From Bog-159 sp963756605 (GTDB lineage Bacteria; Acidobacteriota; Terriglobia; Bryobacterales; Bryobacteraceae): DNA of 64,000 nucleotides. The notes below the pieces were generated by a model that saw only the letters and a program-made list of their open reading frames with translations, did not search any database and was not told the origin of the DNA. Position 1 is the first letter of the stretch; every line of letters begins with the position of its first letter. The position numbers and the translations under genes are program-made. The stretch lies in NCBI GenBank assembly GCA_963756605.1, contig CAVWOT010000012.1, positions 1 to 64,000 on the forward strand, read 5' to 3'. Positions 34,029 through 44,155 of this stretch are shown piece by piece.

Positions 34029-34701
34029 GGCGGCCACCAAGAATCTCAGTGCGGCCGCGACTCTGGAATGGCTCGCCGACATGGAGTTGGAGGCGCGTCA
34101 CGGCCGGGCCATCGAGCGCCGTTTCAAATGCTCGAAATTGCAGACCCAGCCCAGCATAGACGCGTTTCACTTCGCTCATCACAAAAGCCGCTCGCAGAAC
34201 AGGAATCGCGTCTTGCGCCTGCTCGATCTGAGCTTTATCGCCAACGGCACCAACCTGGTCCTCATCGGAAATCCTGGAGTCGGCAAGACTTTCTTATCTA
34301 AGATCGTGGGTTGGCGCGCCTGTCAGTCGAATCAGCGCGTCCTGTTTACCACGGCCATGGACATGCTCAATCACTTACTCGCCTCACAGGTCGATCACTC
34401 CCTCGTCCGCAAGCTCAAGGCCTATACCGAACCGGCGCTGCTCATTTGTGACGAACTTGGATATCTGGCCCTCGACCAGCAGTCGTCGAACCTCTTTTAT
34501 CAGGTTATCTCCACCCGCCACAGCCAGAAACGTTCCACAATCATAACCACCAACACACCATTCTCCGACTGGGGCAACATACTCTTCAATACCACCATCG
34601 CCACGGCCATCGCCGACCGCCTCGTTGAAAACTCCGAGATCTTCTTGTTCGGAGGCGATAGCCTCCGTAAGCCCAAGAATCCGATTCCGCCAGTCGAGTA
34701 G
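33952..34701 (+). CDS. istB: IS21 helper ATPase IstB (second element)
   Basis: The protein has 249 aa. Walker A is GNPGVGKTF (about 110), Walker B is LLICDELGYL and sensor is TTNTPFSDWG. The start ATG 33952 lies inside the end of istA, as is usual in IS21 operons. The protein is complete. Confidence 0.95.
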   Translation: MIPLEQKLLDLNLTVMSHHLETTLSEAATKNLSAAATLEWLADMELEARHGRAIERRFKCSKLQTQPSIDAFHFAHHKSRSQNRNRVLRLLDLSFIANGTNLVLIGNPGVGKTFLSKIVGWRACQSNQRVLFTTAMDMLNHLLASQVDHSLVRKLKAYTEPALLICDELGYLALDQQSSNLFYQVISTRHSQKRSTIITTNTPFSDWGNILFNTTIATAIADRLVENSEIFLFGGDSLRKPKNPIPPVE

Positions 34702-34835
34702 TTCGCGCTGGCTCCGAGCAAGCGCCGCGCTGTGGCGATATCCCGGGCCGGAGGAGTCCGCCGGGTAACCCCTCAACGGCGCTGACCAGGGCGGGCGGGG
34801 GCTTCGGCTCCCGCTCGTTCGTCTCCTCTCCTCAC

Positions 34836-35123
34836 ATGTTCAACTTCAGCGCCAATCACCTGCTCCTGCTCTCACGGACGGAATACCAGAAGTGTGCGGT
34901 GTTCTTGCTGCGGGACCTCGACACGCAGCGCGTTTACCGGCTCTATGACTTCACCAAGTCCCTGCTCCTCCGGCCCGGCGTGGCCTATGCGGTAGCGGGC
35001 AAGGTCAACAGCGCCGATAAGCTCTACCTCGTGCTCGAATCGGTCCGGCTCGACACCAAGCACTCGCTGGCTTCCGCTGCTCCTGTTCCTGCTGACGGCG
35101 CGGGAGGGTCGGGTATCGGCTAA
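34836..35123 (+). CDS. small ORF near the right end of the second IS21 element
   Basis: The protein has 95 aa: FNFSANHLLLLSRTEYQKCA, then LRDLDTQRVYRLYDFTKSLL, GVAYAVAGKVNSADKLYLVL. The composition is protein-like, with mixed strands and helices, and it lies between istB and the right end in the same direction. No family is recognised. It may be a passenger gene or a remnant. Confidence 0.4.
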   Translation: MFNFSANHLLLLSRTEYQKCAVFLLRDLDTQRVYRLYDFTKSLLLRPGVAYAVAGKVNSADKLYLVLESVRLDTKHSLASAAPVPADGAGGSGIG

Positions 35124-35278
35124 CCAACTCGGCTGTCCGTCATCGCGCAGTTCCCAGACGCAGTTCCACGTTCGCATACGTCCCGCGCCACCGTACTCGT
35201 GTGTCTCGCGCTCCCGCCCAAAGCCTTTTCTAACGACAAAACCGGCAATTCTGCGGGTATTTTAAGTCGGCACTAACA

Positions 35279-35945
35279 ATCACTACTACTTCTACATCGA
35301 TGATGCAGACTTCGGGCCGCTGTTCATCAAAATCTGTAGCTACGTCCCGTGGAGCATGAAACTGTGCCTGAATGGACACGAGTGGGCCAAGCGACAACTG
35401 CAGAAAAAGAATATCGGCTACGAGGCTTTGGATAACGGATTTCTGTCGTGTGCCGAGCCGGAGAAACTACAGCAGATCTGTGACAGTTTGGGGCCGGAAC
35501 ACATTGATCGGGTGTTTCGGAAATGGCTGCAACGGATTCCACTGCCACTGCGACCGCCGGACCGGGAGGCGGGCTACGACTGGACTTTGTCGATCTGGCA
35601 GATGGAGGTCAGTTTGACGCAGATCTTCTTGACGCAGATCTTCGATTTTCCCCTGCGGGGCCGGGAGTTCTTCGAAGAGATCATGCGCGACCATCTGGAT
35701 CTGGGTCGGCCGGATCGTAGTGCAGTTTATCTTTGGACGGAGAGTGGCCAAGAGAACGCCGGGGGAGTTTCGCACCCGCGTGATGCAAGACGGCGTTCAT
35801 CCCAGTCTGCACATCGCATACAAGAACTTCGACCTGAAGCAGTACTTCCAGGAAGGCCGCGGCTGCCGGACTGAGGGGACCTTCCGGGAGGCAGGCGACT
35901 TTGGGGCGAATAAGGGATTGAGCAATCTGCCGTACCTGCAAAAGA
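35279..35945 (+). pseudogene. 3' part of the interrupted hypothetical gene
   Basis: This continues the gene begun at 31368: YYFYIDDADFGPLFIKICSY, LCLNGHEWAKRQLQKKNIGY, DNGFLSCAEPEKLQQICDSL. A 15-bp duplication repeats LTQIF. One extra base at about 35717 shifts the frame before QFIFGRRVAKRTPGEFRTRV. The natural C-terminus is replaced at about 35945 by an istB sequence in the same frame. Confidence 0.7.
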
Positions 35946-36415
35946 TCGGCCGACAGCAGAACTTGCTGCTGATCGGACCGACTGGAATTGGCAAAACCTG
36001 GCTGGCCTGCGCGCTGGCCCATAAGGCTTGCCGCGATGGATTCTTTGCCGTCCATAAAAGGATGGCCGAATTGTTCCGCGACTTGGCCGTGGCTCGCGCA
36101 GGTGGCAGCATCGGTTCTCTGCTGGCGAAACTGGCGCGCACCGATGTGCTGGTGCTCGACGACTTCGCTATGGCGCCCATGAAGGACAGCGAGCGGCGCG
36201 ACTTTCTGGAAATCTGTGATGACCGCTATCAGCGCCGTTCCACAATTCTGACCAGCCAAATGCCTGTAGCGCACTGGCATGAACAGATCGGCGATCCCAG
36301 CATCGCCGACAGCATTATGGACCGCTTAGTGCACAACGCGCACCGCATCGACCTCGACGGTGAATCGATCCGCAAAAAGCGGGGCCGCAAACCGGCCGCG
36401 GAGGACGGCCAGTGA
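35946..36415 (+). pseudogene. istB: istB fragment of a third IS21-type element
   Basis: QQNLLLIGPTGIGKTWLACA then LVLDDFAMAPMKDSERRDFL and TSQMPVAHWHEQIGD cover the Walker A, Walker B and sensor of IstB, and the C-terminus is complete (IRKKRGRKPAAEDGQ). The first roughly 95 residues are missing, and the frame is open into the preceding hypothetical gene. This creates a chimeric ORF. No matching istA or ends are seen. Confidence 0.8.
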
Positions 36416-37253
<838 letters not shown>

Positions 37254-37654
37254 TTGGATGAAAATCCCACTACGGAGACTCGGGCAGCGGCAGGAAAGGC
37301 GATACCGGAAACGGTGAAAGAGCCGGGACTGCCGGAGAAAGTTTCTCAACTGAGACAGAAACTGGGCCAAAAGGCCAAGCACGAACCGAAGTTCCGGTTT
37401 TATGCGTTGTTCGACCGGATCTATCGGATGGATGTGTTGGAAGCGGCGTGGGAACGGGTGCGAGCCAACAAGGGCGCGCCCGAAGTGGATGGCGTCACAA
37501 TCGAACAGATTACGATGTCAGACCAAGGTGCAGCGGGATTCCTGGAAGGGATTCAGGATTCGCTGCGCACGAAATCCTACCGACCGCAGGCGGTGCAACG
37601 CGTCTACATTCCGAAGGCAAATGGAAAGCTGAGGCCGTTGGGCATCCCCACGGT
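37254..37654 (+). pseudogene. ltrA: group II intron reverse transcriptase/maturase, N-terminal piece
   Basis: This piece covers FYALFDRIYRMDVLEAAWER, VRANKGAPEVDGVTIEQI and VYIPKANGKLRPLGIPTV, that is RT motifs 0 to 2. It stops being RT exactly at GIPTV, where the recombinase element begins. The protein resumes with PTVRDRVVQMATLLILEPIL at 40576. TTG or ATG near 37254 is the start. Confidence 0.85.
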
Positions 37655-37692
37655 CAGCGCGAACTGCACTGGAGCACAAATCGCATTTAGGA

Positions 37693-37956
37693 TGGGCGGA
37701 GATTCGCCATCCGTTCCATCCGCTTCGCGGCCAGCGCTTCCAGGTTTTGAAGGAGCGCCGGTCAACAGGTATTGATACCCTCCTCCTCCGCGAGCAAGAT
37801 CGCGGCACCTTCAGCATTGCGCGCGAGTGGACAGACTGGGCCGATCCGTCTCCGTATGGCGGGTTGGGACTGCCACTGCGGCGGCTCGATGCTGACTCAC
37901 TTTTCGAGCTGGCTGCTCTACTGGATCAGCTAACCAAGCCGGAACAAAAGGGTTGA
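37693..37956 (+). CDS. DUF5372-like small protein
   Basis: The frame reads HPFHPLRGQRFQVLKERRST, DTLLLREQDRGTFSIAREWT and ends LFELAALLDQLTKPEQKG. This matches the small beta-strand protein that often accompanies a DUF6788 protein and a recombinase. No ATG, GTG or TTG is in frame before 37747, which lies inside the domain, so either a non-standard start (CTG near 37669) is used or the 5' end was lost on integration. Function unknown. Confidence 0.6.
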   Translation, partial: WAEIRHPFHPLRGQRFQVLKERRSTGIDTLLLREQDRGTFSIAREWTDWADPSPYGGLGLPLRRLDADSLFELAALLDQLTKPEQKG

Positions 37957-38011
37957 AAAATGTGTTTTCCTTTGGTAGAATCAGACCAGTTATACGCGTG
38001 GTCTGACAGAA

Positions 38012-38344
38012 ATGGAAAACGAGCCAGCTGCCACCTTGAGAAGACGGCGCCAGGCGCTTCTGCGCCAGTTGCCCCCGCTCAAGGCGATCCTGCGCGGCTC
38101 GCTCATCGAGCGTTACAAACGCTGCGGCAAGCCGGGGTGCAAATGCGCCGAGGGTCCCGGCCATGGCCCCAAGTATTACCTTTCGGTGAGCCACCCGGGC
38201 CTACGGCCACAAATGGATTATGTGCCGCAGGAATCTTACGCCAAGATTGTCGAGTTTGTCGCCAACTACCACCGAGCCCGCGAGATCTTAGAGGCGATCT
38301 CCGAGATCAACCGCGAACTGCTGCGCCGCCGGGAGGCGCTCTAA
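38012..38344 (+). CDS. DUF6788-like protein
   Basis: The protein has 110 aa. LPPLKAILRGSLIERYKRCG then KPGCKCAEGPGHGPKYYLSV is the conserved Cys-containing core (C, CxC), followed by a helical tail REILEAISEINRELLRRREA. The CGKPGCKC motif suggests one bound metal. It regularly neighbours serine recombinases, as here. Its role in integration is not known. Confidence 0.8.
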   Translation: MENEPAATLRRRRQALLRQLPPLKAILRGSLIERYKRCGKPGCKCAEGPGHGPKYYLSVSHPGLRPQMDYVPQESYAKIVEFVANYHRAREILEAISEINRELLRRREAL

Positions 38345-38480
38345 AAGGTCACTATGCCCGAAGTGCTCGCCGCCCTCCACGCACCCATAGATGCTGGATT
38401 GGGCGGCGTGCTCCTTGCCAATATGATCGAGGCTTGGCTCATTGGCAACCTGGAGGGTGTGACCAGCGCGGAGGCAGGCA

Positions 38481-40538
38481 ATGAACTCGAAGATCACGGA
38501 ACAACACCGGAGCAGACCGGCCTACATTTATGTCCGCCAGTCGACGAATGCCCAGGTGCTCCACCACCAGGAAAGTACGGAGCGCCAGTATGCATTGCGA
38601 ACGATGGCGCTGGAACTGGGTTGGAGCGAGTCGGCGATTCGGACGCTCGACCGGGACCTGGGCATGACCGGGACCGAGATGACCCGGCGGGAGGATTTCA
38701 AGACTCTGGTGGCGGATGTCTCGATGGGCCAAGTGGGCGCGGTGTTTGCGCTGGAAGTTTCACGGCTGGCGCGCTCGAATCTCGATGGGCATCGGCTGCT
38801 GGAGTTGTGCGCACTCACCGCGACGCTGGTGATCGACGAAGACGGTTGCTACGATCCGTCGGATTTCAACGACGGCCTTTTGCTCGGATTGAAGGGAACA
38901 ATGGCTCAAGCGGAACTACATTTTTTGCACGCGCGCCTCCAGGGCGGTAAGCTCAACAAAGCGAAAAAAGGCGAACTACGTTTCCCGCTGCCGGTCGGGT
39001 ATTGCTATGACGAGCAAGGCCGCATCGTTCCGGACGTCGATGCCGAAGTGCGGGGAGCAGTGGAAATGGTGTTTCGTCTGTTTCGCGAAACGGGCAGCGC
39101 CTATGCAGTCGTACATCGCTTCACGGAAAAGGGCTTACGATTTCCCAAGCGAGCCTACGGCGGGGCATGGGATGGCAAGATTATTTGGGGCCGGCTAAGC
39201 CACAGCCGCGTGTTGGGTATGCTGAAGAATCCATCCTATGCGGGGATCTACGTCTTCGGCCGTTACCAGTATCGTCGCGAGATCACCCTCGATGGCGAAG
39301 TGCGGAAACGAATGCAGGCGGTTGCCATGCCCGACTGGCGTGTCAGTTTGCATCAGCACCACGAGGGATACATCACGCTGGAAGAGTTCGTCAAGAATCG
39401 GGAACGGTTAGAGAAGAACCGCACGAACGGCGAGGAGACGATATTGAGCGGTCCGGCGCGCGAAGGACTGGCCTTACTACAAGGCCTGCTGTTGTGTGGC
39501 AACTGCGGCCACGCGCTCACCGTACGATACCGCAGCAATGGCGGCATCCGTCCTACGTATCAGTGCAATTTGTTGCGTCACGAAGGCCTGGCCACCAAGT
39601 CCTGCATGGTCTTCCGCTGTGACTTGCTCGACGGGGTCGTTGCGGAGGAGATGCTGAAGGCGCTACAGCCGGCCGAACTGGAACTTGCCCTGGCGGCTCT
39701 CCATGAGCTGGAATCGCGAGATCAATCCATCCTGCGCCAGTGGCAGATGCGGCTCGAACGCGCCGAGTACGAAGCGGCGCTCGCCGAGCGGCGCTACCAA
39801 GAGGTCGATCCGGCGAATCGTCTGGTAGCGGGCACGCTGGAGCGGCGCTGGAACGACGCGCTGGTTCATTTAGAGGATCTCAAAAAGGAAGCCGCGGAAT
39901 TTCAGCATCAGGAAGCCCACGTCGCCACACCCGAGCAGAAAGCCAAAGTCCTGGCGCTGGCAAAGGATCTGCCGCGATTGTGGCAGGCTTCCACCACGCA
40001 GTCTAAGGACCGGAAGCGGATGTTACGACTGGTGATCAAGGACATCACTATTGAGAAGCCAGTCAATCAAAAGCAGCTTTTGGTGCACATCCGATGGCAG
40101 GGCGGCGCCTCTAGCGAGATCTCTGTGCAACTCCCGCTCAACATCGCAGACCGCGTGCGCTACCCTTCCGTAGTGGTCGATAGAATTCGAAAACTGGCTT
40201 GCAACTTACCTGATGATGAGATCGCCGATCAGCTCAACCGGGAAGGACAGGCCAGCGCGAAAGGGCTACCCTACACAGTGAAGATCGTCCAGTGGATCCG
40301 TTGCCGATACCGCATTCCACCTGCCGAAATCAAGAGACCCGAGGAACTGACAGTCCGACAAGTGGCCGAACGGTTTGGCACGAGCGATCAGGTCGTTTAT
40401 TATTGGATCGATCACAGCGTGATCCGGTCGCGGCGCATTAACCCCGGGATGCCGCACTGGATCACTCTCAGCGATCAAGACGAACAGAGGCTTCGAGAAT
40501 GGGTACGCAGGTCTCGAAGGATTCAGCCGGTATCATGA
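38481..40538 (+). CDS. large serine recombinase
   Basis: The protein has 685 aa. The catalytic domain begins AYIYVRQSTNAQVLHHQEST with the nucleophile Ser in VRQS, and has VFALEVSRLARSNLD and the usual Arg residues. A recombinase domain (about 170-270) follows, then a zinc ribbon (LLCGNCGHALTV ... SCMVFRCDLL), a coiled coil and an extra C-terminal HTH-like part (TVRQVAERFGTSDQVVYYWI). It is intact and presumably inserted this element. A small frame between it and the DUF6788 gene (38354-38480) is not convincing. Confidence 0.93.
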   Translation: MNSKITEQHRSRPAYIYVRQSTNAQVLHHQESTERQYALRTMALELGWSESAIRTLDRDLGMTGTEMTRREDFKTLVADVSMGQVGAVFALEVSRLARSNLDGHRLLELCALTATLVIDEDGCYDPSDFNDGLLLGLKGTMAQAELHFLHARLQGGKLNKAKKGELRFPLPVGYCYDEQGRIVPDVDAEVRGAVEMVFRLFRETGSAYAVVHRFTEKGLRFPKRAYGGAWDGKIIWGRLSHSRVLGMLKNPSYAGIYVFGRYQYRREITLDGEVRKRMQAVAMPDWRVSLHQHHEGYITLEEFVKNRERLEKNRTNGEETILSGPAREGLALLQGLLLCGNCGHALTVRYRSNGGIRPTYQCNLLRHEGLATKSCMVFRCDLLDGVVAEEMLKALQPAELELALAALHELESRDQSILRQWQMRLERAEYEAALAERRYQEVDPANRLVAGTLERRWNDALVHLEDLKKEAAEFQHQEAHVATPEQKAKVLALAKDLPRLWQASTTQSKDRKRMLRLVIKDITIEKPVNQKQLLVHIRWQGGASSEISVQLPLNIADRVRYPSVVVDRIRKLACNLPDDEIADQLNREGQASAKGLPYTVKIVQWIRCRYRIPPAEIKRPEELTVRQVAERFGTSDQVVYYWIDHSVIRSRRINPGMPHWITLSDQDEQRLREWVRRSRRIQPVS

Positions 40539-40571
40539 AGGTCATTGGAGGAAGTGCATTATGAAACCACC

Positions 40572-41568
40572 ATCCCAACGGTACGCGACCGGGTAGTCCA
40601 AATGGCGACCCTGTTAATCCTGGAGCCGATCTTGGAGGCGGATTTCCTGGATTGCTCGTACGGGTTCCGACCGGGCGGTCAGCCCCCCAGGCGCTGGCGG
40701 AAATACGCGGTCATTTGCAGGCCGGGTATCGGATCGTGTATGACTCGGACTTGAAGGGCTATTTCGATTCGATCCCGCACTCCCAGCTTCTGGCGTGCTG
40801 GCGCAGGCGGGTCGTGGACCGGTCGGTCCTGAAGTTGATCCGGATGTGGCTGGAGGCGCCCGTAGTCGAACGGAGTGAAGGACGGGGCGGAGGCAACCAC
40901 AAATGGAGCCGGCCGAAGAAGGGAACGCCACAGGGCGGGGTAGCCTCGCCATTGCGGCGAACCTGTATTTACACTGGTTCGACGCCTTGTTTCACGGTCC
41001 GCAAGGACCGGCACGAAGGGCCGATGCCCAGTTGGTGCGTTACGCCGATGATTTTGTGGCGCTGGCGAAACAGATGAGATCGGCAACCATCGAGTTCATC
41101 GAATCGCGGCTGGAAGGAAAATTCCAGATGGAGATCAATCGGGAAAAGACGCGGGTGGTGGACCTGCGAGAGGCAGGGGCGAGCCTGAACTTTCTGGGGT
41201 ATACGTTTCGGTATGACCGCGATCTGAAAGGACGCGATCGAAAATACCTGAATGCGTTTCCGTCGAACCAGGCGGTTCAACGGGAGCGGGAAAAGTTGCG
41301 CGAAATGACGAATCGTCATCAGTGCCATAAGCCGATCCCGATCCTGATTGGAGAGCTGAATCGGCACCTGAAAGGTTGGATGAACTACTTTTCTTTTGGG
41401 TACCCATCCAGTGCCTCCTGTGAGATCGAACGCTACATTCGGGACCGTCTAATCCAGCATTTGCACCGACGCAGCCAGCGGCCATACCGTTGTCCGCAAG
41501 GAGAACCATGGCTGGAGCACTTGGCGAGGTTAGGGCTGATCCGTCTATCGGGGACTGCGCATGTCTGA
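40572..41568 (+). pseudogene. ltrA: group II intron reverse transcriptase/maturase, C-terminal piece
   Basis: RT continues with LILEPILEADFLDCSYGFRP, shifts frame at about 40680 (GHLQAGYRIVYDSDLKGYFD), and shifts again at about 40950 (NLYLHWFDALFHG). It includes the active site LVRYADDFVALAK and the maturase domain LNRHLKGWMNYFSFGYPSSA. The two frameshifts plus the insertion mean no active protein. Confidence 0.85.
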
Positions 41569-41954
41569 GGCGAGAGCTTTCAGGAGAGCCGGACGTGGTA
41601 AATCTGCATCTCCGGTTCGACGAGGGGAGAGCGGGTCGCGCAACTCGTGTCGCCTTCTCTCCTACTCTACCCCCCGTGGCACACCAAACGCGATTCAACC
41701 AAAACGAGAACCGTATCTCCGATACCGGTCTCCGGGCTCATTCTTGGATGAGAAAAACACTGCATCCTCAGACTGGACAAGCGTATTTGTGCAAAGCCGC
41801 CGCTCTACCTGGCCGGTTTGTTGTTGACCCCCGACTGGCCGGATTTCAGGAGTCCCCGTGTAGCGCATGACGGCGCCGGTAAGGAAACGAAATGATGCTG
41901 ACGAAGCCCCGATGACCTCACGGCCGGTGCCGCCGGGACGGCTCTACTTGACTC

Positions 41955-42489
41955 ATGTCGATCAATCGGTCAACATATAACTGTCCAGCGGGACGACGCT
42001 TCAATCTTGATCGACATCAGATCGGAATGAGCGATTTCCTTCGCCGGAATCCGCATTTTCTCGAACATCTCGATCTCGAAGATGGTACACGTTTCCTTCG
42101 GGAACGTCTGCGCGTGCTACTTTCTGGTGGTCGATTAAGCCTAGGGGTTTCCTAATGCACGCCTATGCTTGCGAGATTATGTCAGCGGCGACCGGGAGAA
42201 CTGGCTGAAAATACGTGACCGCTACCATCCAAAATGGTTTACGACGCCTATGCATAGCGTCAACTACTTCTTCCGTCAAGACGGCGAACACAAGTACGCC
42301 TACGACGAAGAGACACTAATTGCGCTAGTGAGAGATTGTGGATTTTCCAACGTTGATCAGCGCCCATGGAATTCAGCACTCGGCCTTGAATCCCGGCGGG
42401 TGGAACGATATATGTCGATGGCACTAAGCCTCCAAAGCAGTGACGGCGACCGGACATTTCAGGCAGATTTTCTATTTTACGCTGGATAA
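41955..42489 (+). pseudogene. SAM-dependent methyltransferase, C-terminal part with frameshift
   Basis: FLEHLDLEDGTRFLRERLRV then LLSGGRLSL is the late Rossmann part of a class I methyltransferase. After a shift at about 42150 the frame continues LRDYVSGDRENWLKIRDRYH and KWFTTPMHSVNYFFRQDGEH, ending LESRRVERYMSM. The SAM-binding start is missing. Enzymes of this type often sit in glycan loci. No partner is present here. Confidence 0.6.
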
Positions 42490-42977
42490 GTGGCAACGAA
42501 TGTCACGATCAGGATTTCCGAGGAGGCGGCTCCTCTGGGCGGCCTCAGGGTTGAGCCGCTGGCCGGAAAAGCTCCGCCCGCCCCCGCCGGATCACCTCGC
42601 GGGCCAGTTCATCGCTGCCGTTCGGTCAGAGATGGTGCGTAGGACTGCCGCTCATCAATTTTGTCTGGACGTGGATGCGTCTGAAATGCGGCTGCTTGTG
42701 GCCTGGTGTCGTCCTGTATGCCGCGCACAACACATTTATTTTCAGCGGTTCTTTGACCCGCTTACCGTATACCATAAAGAGACACCATACGTAGCGGGTG
42801 AATTTGGCGCGGCCTTGGGCGTGATTTCGATCCTCATGGCCGTGTAATTTCTGGAAACGGCGCGACGAGGTGGAGGCTGCCAAGGCCGGCGTGACAGCCG
42901 TGGCGCTGCCATGAACTGGATGGTCCGGGCGGCTACCAACTGCTTCGCGGCAGCATGTGCCACGTCTGAGCCCGCGA
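42490..42977. other. intergenic stretch without supported genes
   Basis: Overlapping short frames on both strands show no family resemblance. It probably holds debris between the intron region and the plasmid-like cluster. Confidence 0.4.
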
Positions 42978-43193
42978 TCAGCGCTTTGCTTTCTTCGCGC
43001 TCTTCCTGGCCGCCGCGGGACGGGCCGTCTTGCGTTTTTCGGGGTGGTCAGCGTAGTAGCGATCCCAGCGAGCTTGAACCGCCTTGCGCATGGCTTCAGA
43101 TAGACCGGCCTTGCCGAGCTTAGCTGCCCGTGCGCGGCCGCCTTTGCGCCCCATCTCGGTCACATCGACAGTAATTCTGACCTTTTTGCCCAT
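42978..43193 (-). CDS. small basic protein with a GRKGGRAR motif
   Basis: The protein has 71 aa, strongly basic: VRITVDVTEMGRKGGRARAA then KLGKAGLSEAMRKAVQARWD, ending in a Lys/Ala tail. It resembles small DNA-binding or antitoxin-like proteins. It diverges from the cluster on the plus strand, and the shared 130-bp region contains a consensus promoter and a palindrome, so it may be the local repressor. This is inference only. Confidence 0.55.
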   Translation of the reverse strand: MGKKVRITVDVTEMGRKGGRARAAKLGKAGLSEAMRKAVQARWDRYYADHPEKRKTARPAAARKSAKKAKR

Positions 43194-43240
43194 CCCTAGT
43201 GGAAGTTTATTGTGTTTTACATAGCTCGGTCAAGTTTGTC

Positions 43241-43269
43241 TTGACATACATAGCTATGCCATGTATAAT
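43241..43269 (+). promoter_or_regulatory. consensus sigma-70 promoter with an operator-like palindrome
   Basis: TTGACA (43241-43246), a 17-base spacer and TATAAT (43264-43269) are a perfect match to the sigma-70 consensus. The spacer contains the 10-bp palindrome CATAGCTATG (43250-43259), and ACATAGCT is repeated upstream near 43219. The promoter faces the acidic-protein/nuclease/primase cluster. Such a strong promoter with an internal palindrome suggests repression. Confidence 0.8.
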
Positions 43270-43326
43270 GCCTATGTGAGGTCGATTGTATTGTGAAGCG
43301 CATTTTAGGCCCTCAAGGAGCATACG

Positions 43327-43545
43327 ATGTGGTCGATGTGGAACGCGCCCTCCGATCTGGATTACTACGGCCAGAGCGGATTCGGGGATGACGAGCAGGA
43401 CGAAGAAGAGCTGGAGGAACCTCCAGAGGATTGTGTGGAACCTCTGGAAGCAGGGTCGGAGGCCGAACTGGAACCTCCCGATGATTGGCCAGAACCTCCG
43501 GATGAACGGCCGGAGCCTCCGGCAGAGGAACGACTAGGAGAATAA
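43327..43545 (+). CDS. small highly acidic protein
   Basis: The protein has 72 aa with an AAGGAG site upstream. About 40 percent of residues are Asp or Glu, arranged in Pro-containing repeats (EPPEDCVEPLEAG, PPDDWPEPPDERPEPP). Proteins like this can mimic DNA, but nothing here proves it. It is the first gene after the strong promoter. Confidence 0.55.
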   Translation: MWSMWNAPSDLDYYGQSGFGDDEQDEEELEEPPEDCVEPLEAGSEAELEPPDDWPEPPDERPEPPAEERLGE

Positions 43546-43547
43546 AT

Positions 43548-44155
43548 ATGACGAACGGAATTTTGCGATTCAATACCAACAGCCCGGTGGAATTAGCCCT
43601 GCGCTGGAACAAGGAAAACGCGTCGACGGACGCTACGGCGAGCAGGTCATGTTCACGCTCGAGGACGATCGGGTGATTTACGTGCCGCCGGTAGTGGCAA
43701 AGCAGATTCGCGACCTCGGGATTCAGGCGCGCGAGATCTTCGAGATCTGCAAGGCGGAACTGCGCGAGGACAATAAGCGCTGGATCGAGTGGCACGTGAA
43801 AAAATTGGAGCAACCGCGGCATCCGGCATCGTCGGGAAACGGATCGGACGCCGCGGCCATTGGCCCGAACGCTGACGCCCAGAGCCACCGCAATGGTACC
43901 ACGGAGCGGAAGCAGACGCTGGAATTCCAGGCTTCTGCTGACGGCACACTGCTTCCCGTCCCGGTGGCCGGGGCAGGCATCAGCTGCATGGAATTGGCCA
44001 TGAACGGCGCGGCCGAGATTGCCCAACGCGTCGAGTCACGGGCCAGGATGCGCAACTACTCGCTGCAGTTCACCAGCGAAGATATCCGGGCTATCGGCCT
44101 CACCATGTTCATCCAGGCCATGCGCGAGCGAGGTGTGACATGGGATCAGCGCTGA
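43548..44155 (+). pseudogene. conserved mobile-cluster protein with a one-base frameshift
   Basis: AGGAGA precedes ATG 43548. The first 17 codons (MTNGILRFNTNSPVELAL) and the frame from about 43600 (QGKRVDGRYGEQVMFTLEDD then RVIYVPPVVAKQIRDLGIQA) belong to one protein family but are one base out of phase. The downstream part has 169 good codons. A single-base deletion is likely, so the gene may be inactive, or the shift may be a sequencing error. The 3' end overlaps the nuclease gene by 16 bp. Function unknown. Confidence 0.6.

Larger units (their letters stand above)
31774..35278 (+). mobile_element. second IS21-family element with two extra ORFs
   Basis: The element is 3505 bp. Left end TGTCAGTGCCGGGATAAAAC, right end inverted TGTTAGTGCCGACTTAAAAT, and both continue into a TTGCCGGTTTTG block. 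The direct repeat ATCACTA flanks it (31767-31773 and 35279-35285). Genes in order are a zinc-motif protein, istA, istB and a small ORF. It is unrelated in sequence to the primase-bearing element. Confidence 0.88.
37655..40582 (+). mobile_element. serine-recombinase mobile element inside the maturase gene
   Basis: The insert is about 2928 bp. The maturase sequence CATCCCCACGGT at the left edge (37643-37654) is echoed as CATCCCAACGGT at the right edge (40571-40582), so these look like recombined attachment-site halves with one mismatch. Cargo in order is a DUF5372-like protein, a DUF6788-like protein and a large serine recombinase. Confidence 0.75.

Noticed and set aside
38354..38480. Short frame between the DUF6788-like gene and the recombinase
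   Set aside because: The frame continues into the recombinase gene in the wrong phase, and there is no recognisable domain in the 42 codons that are free.
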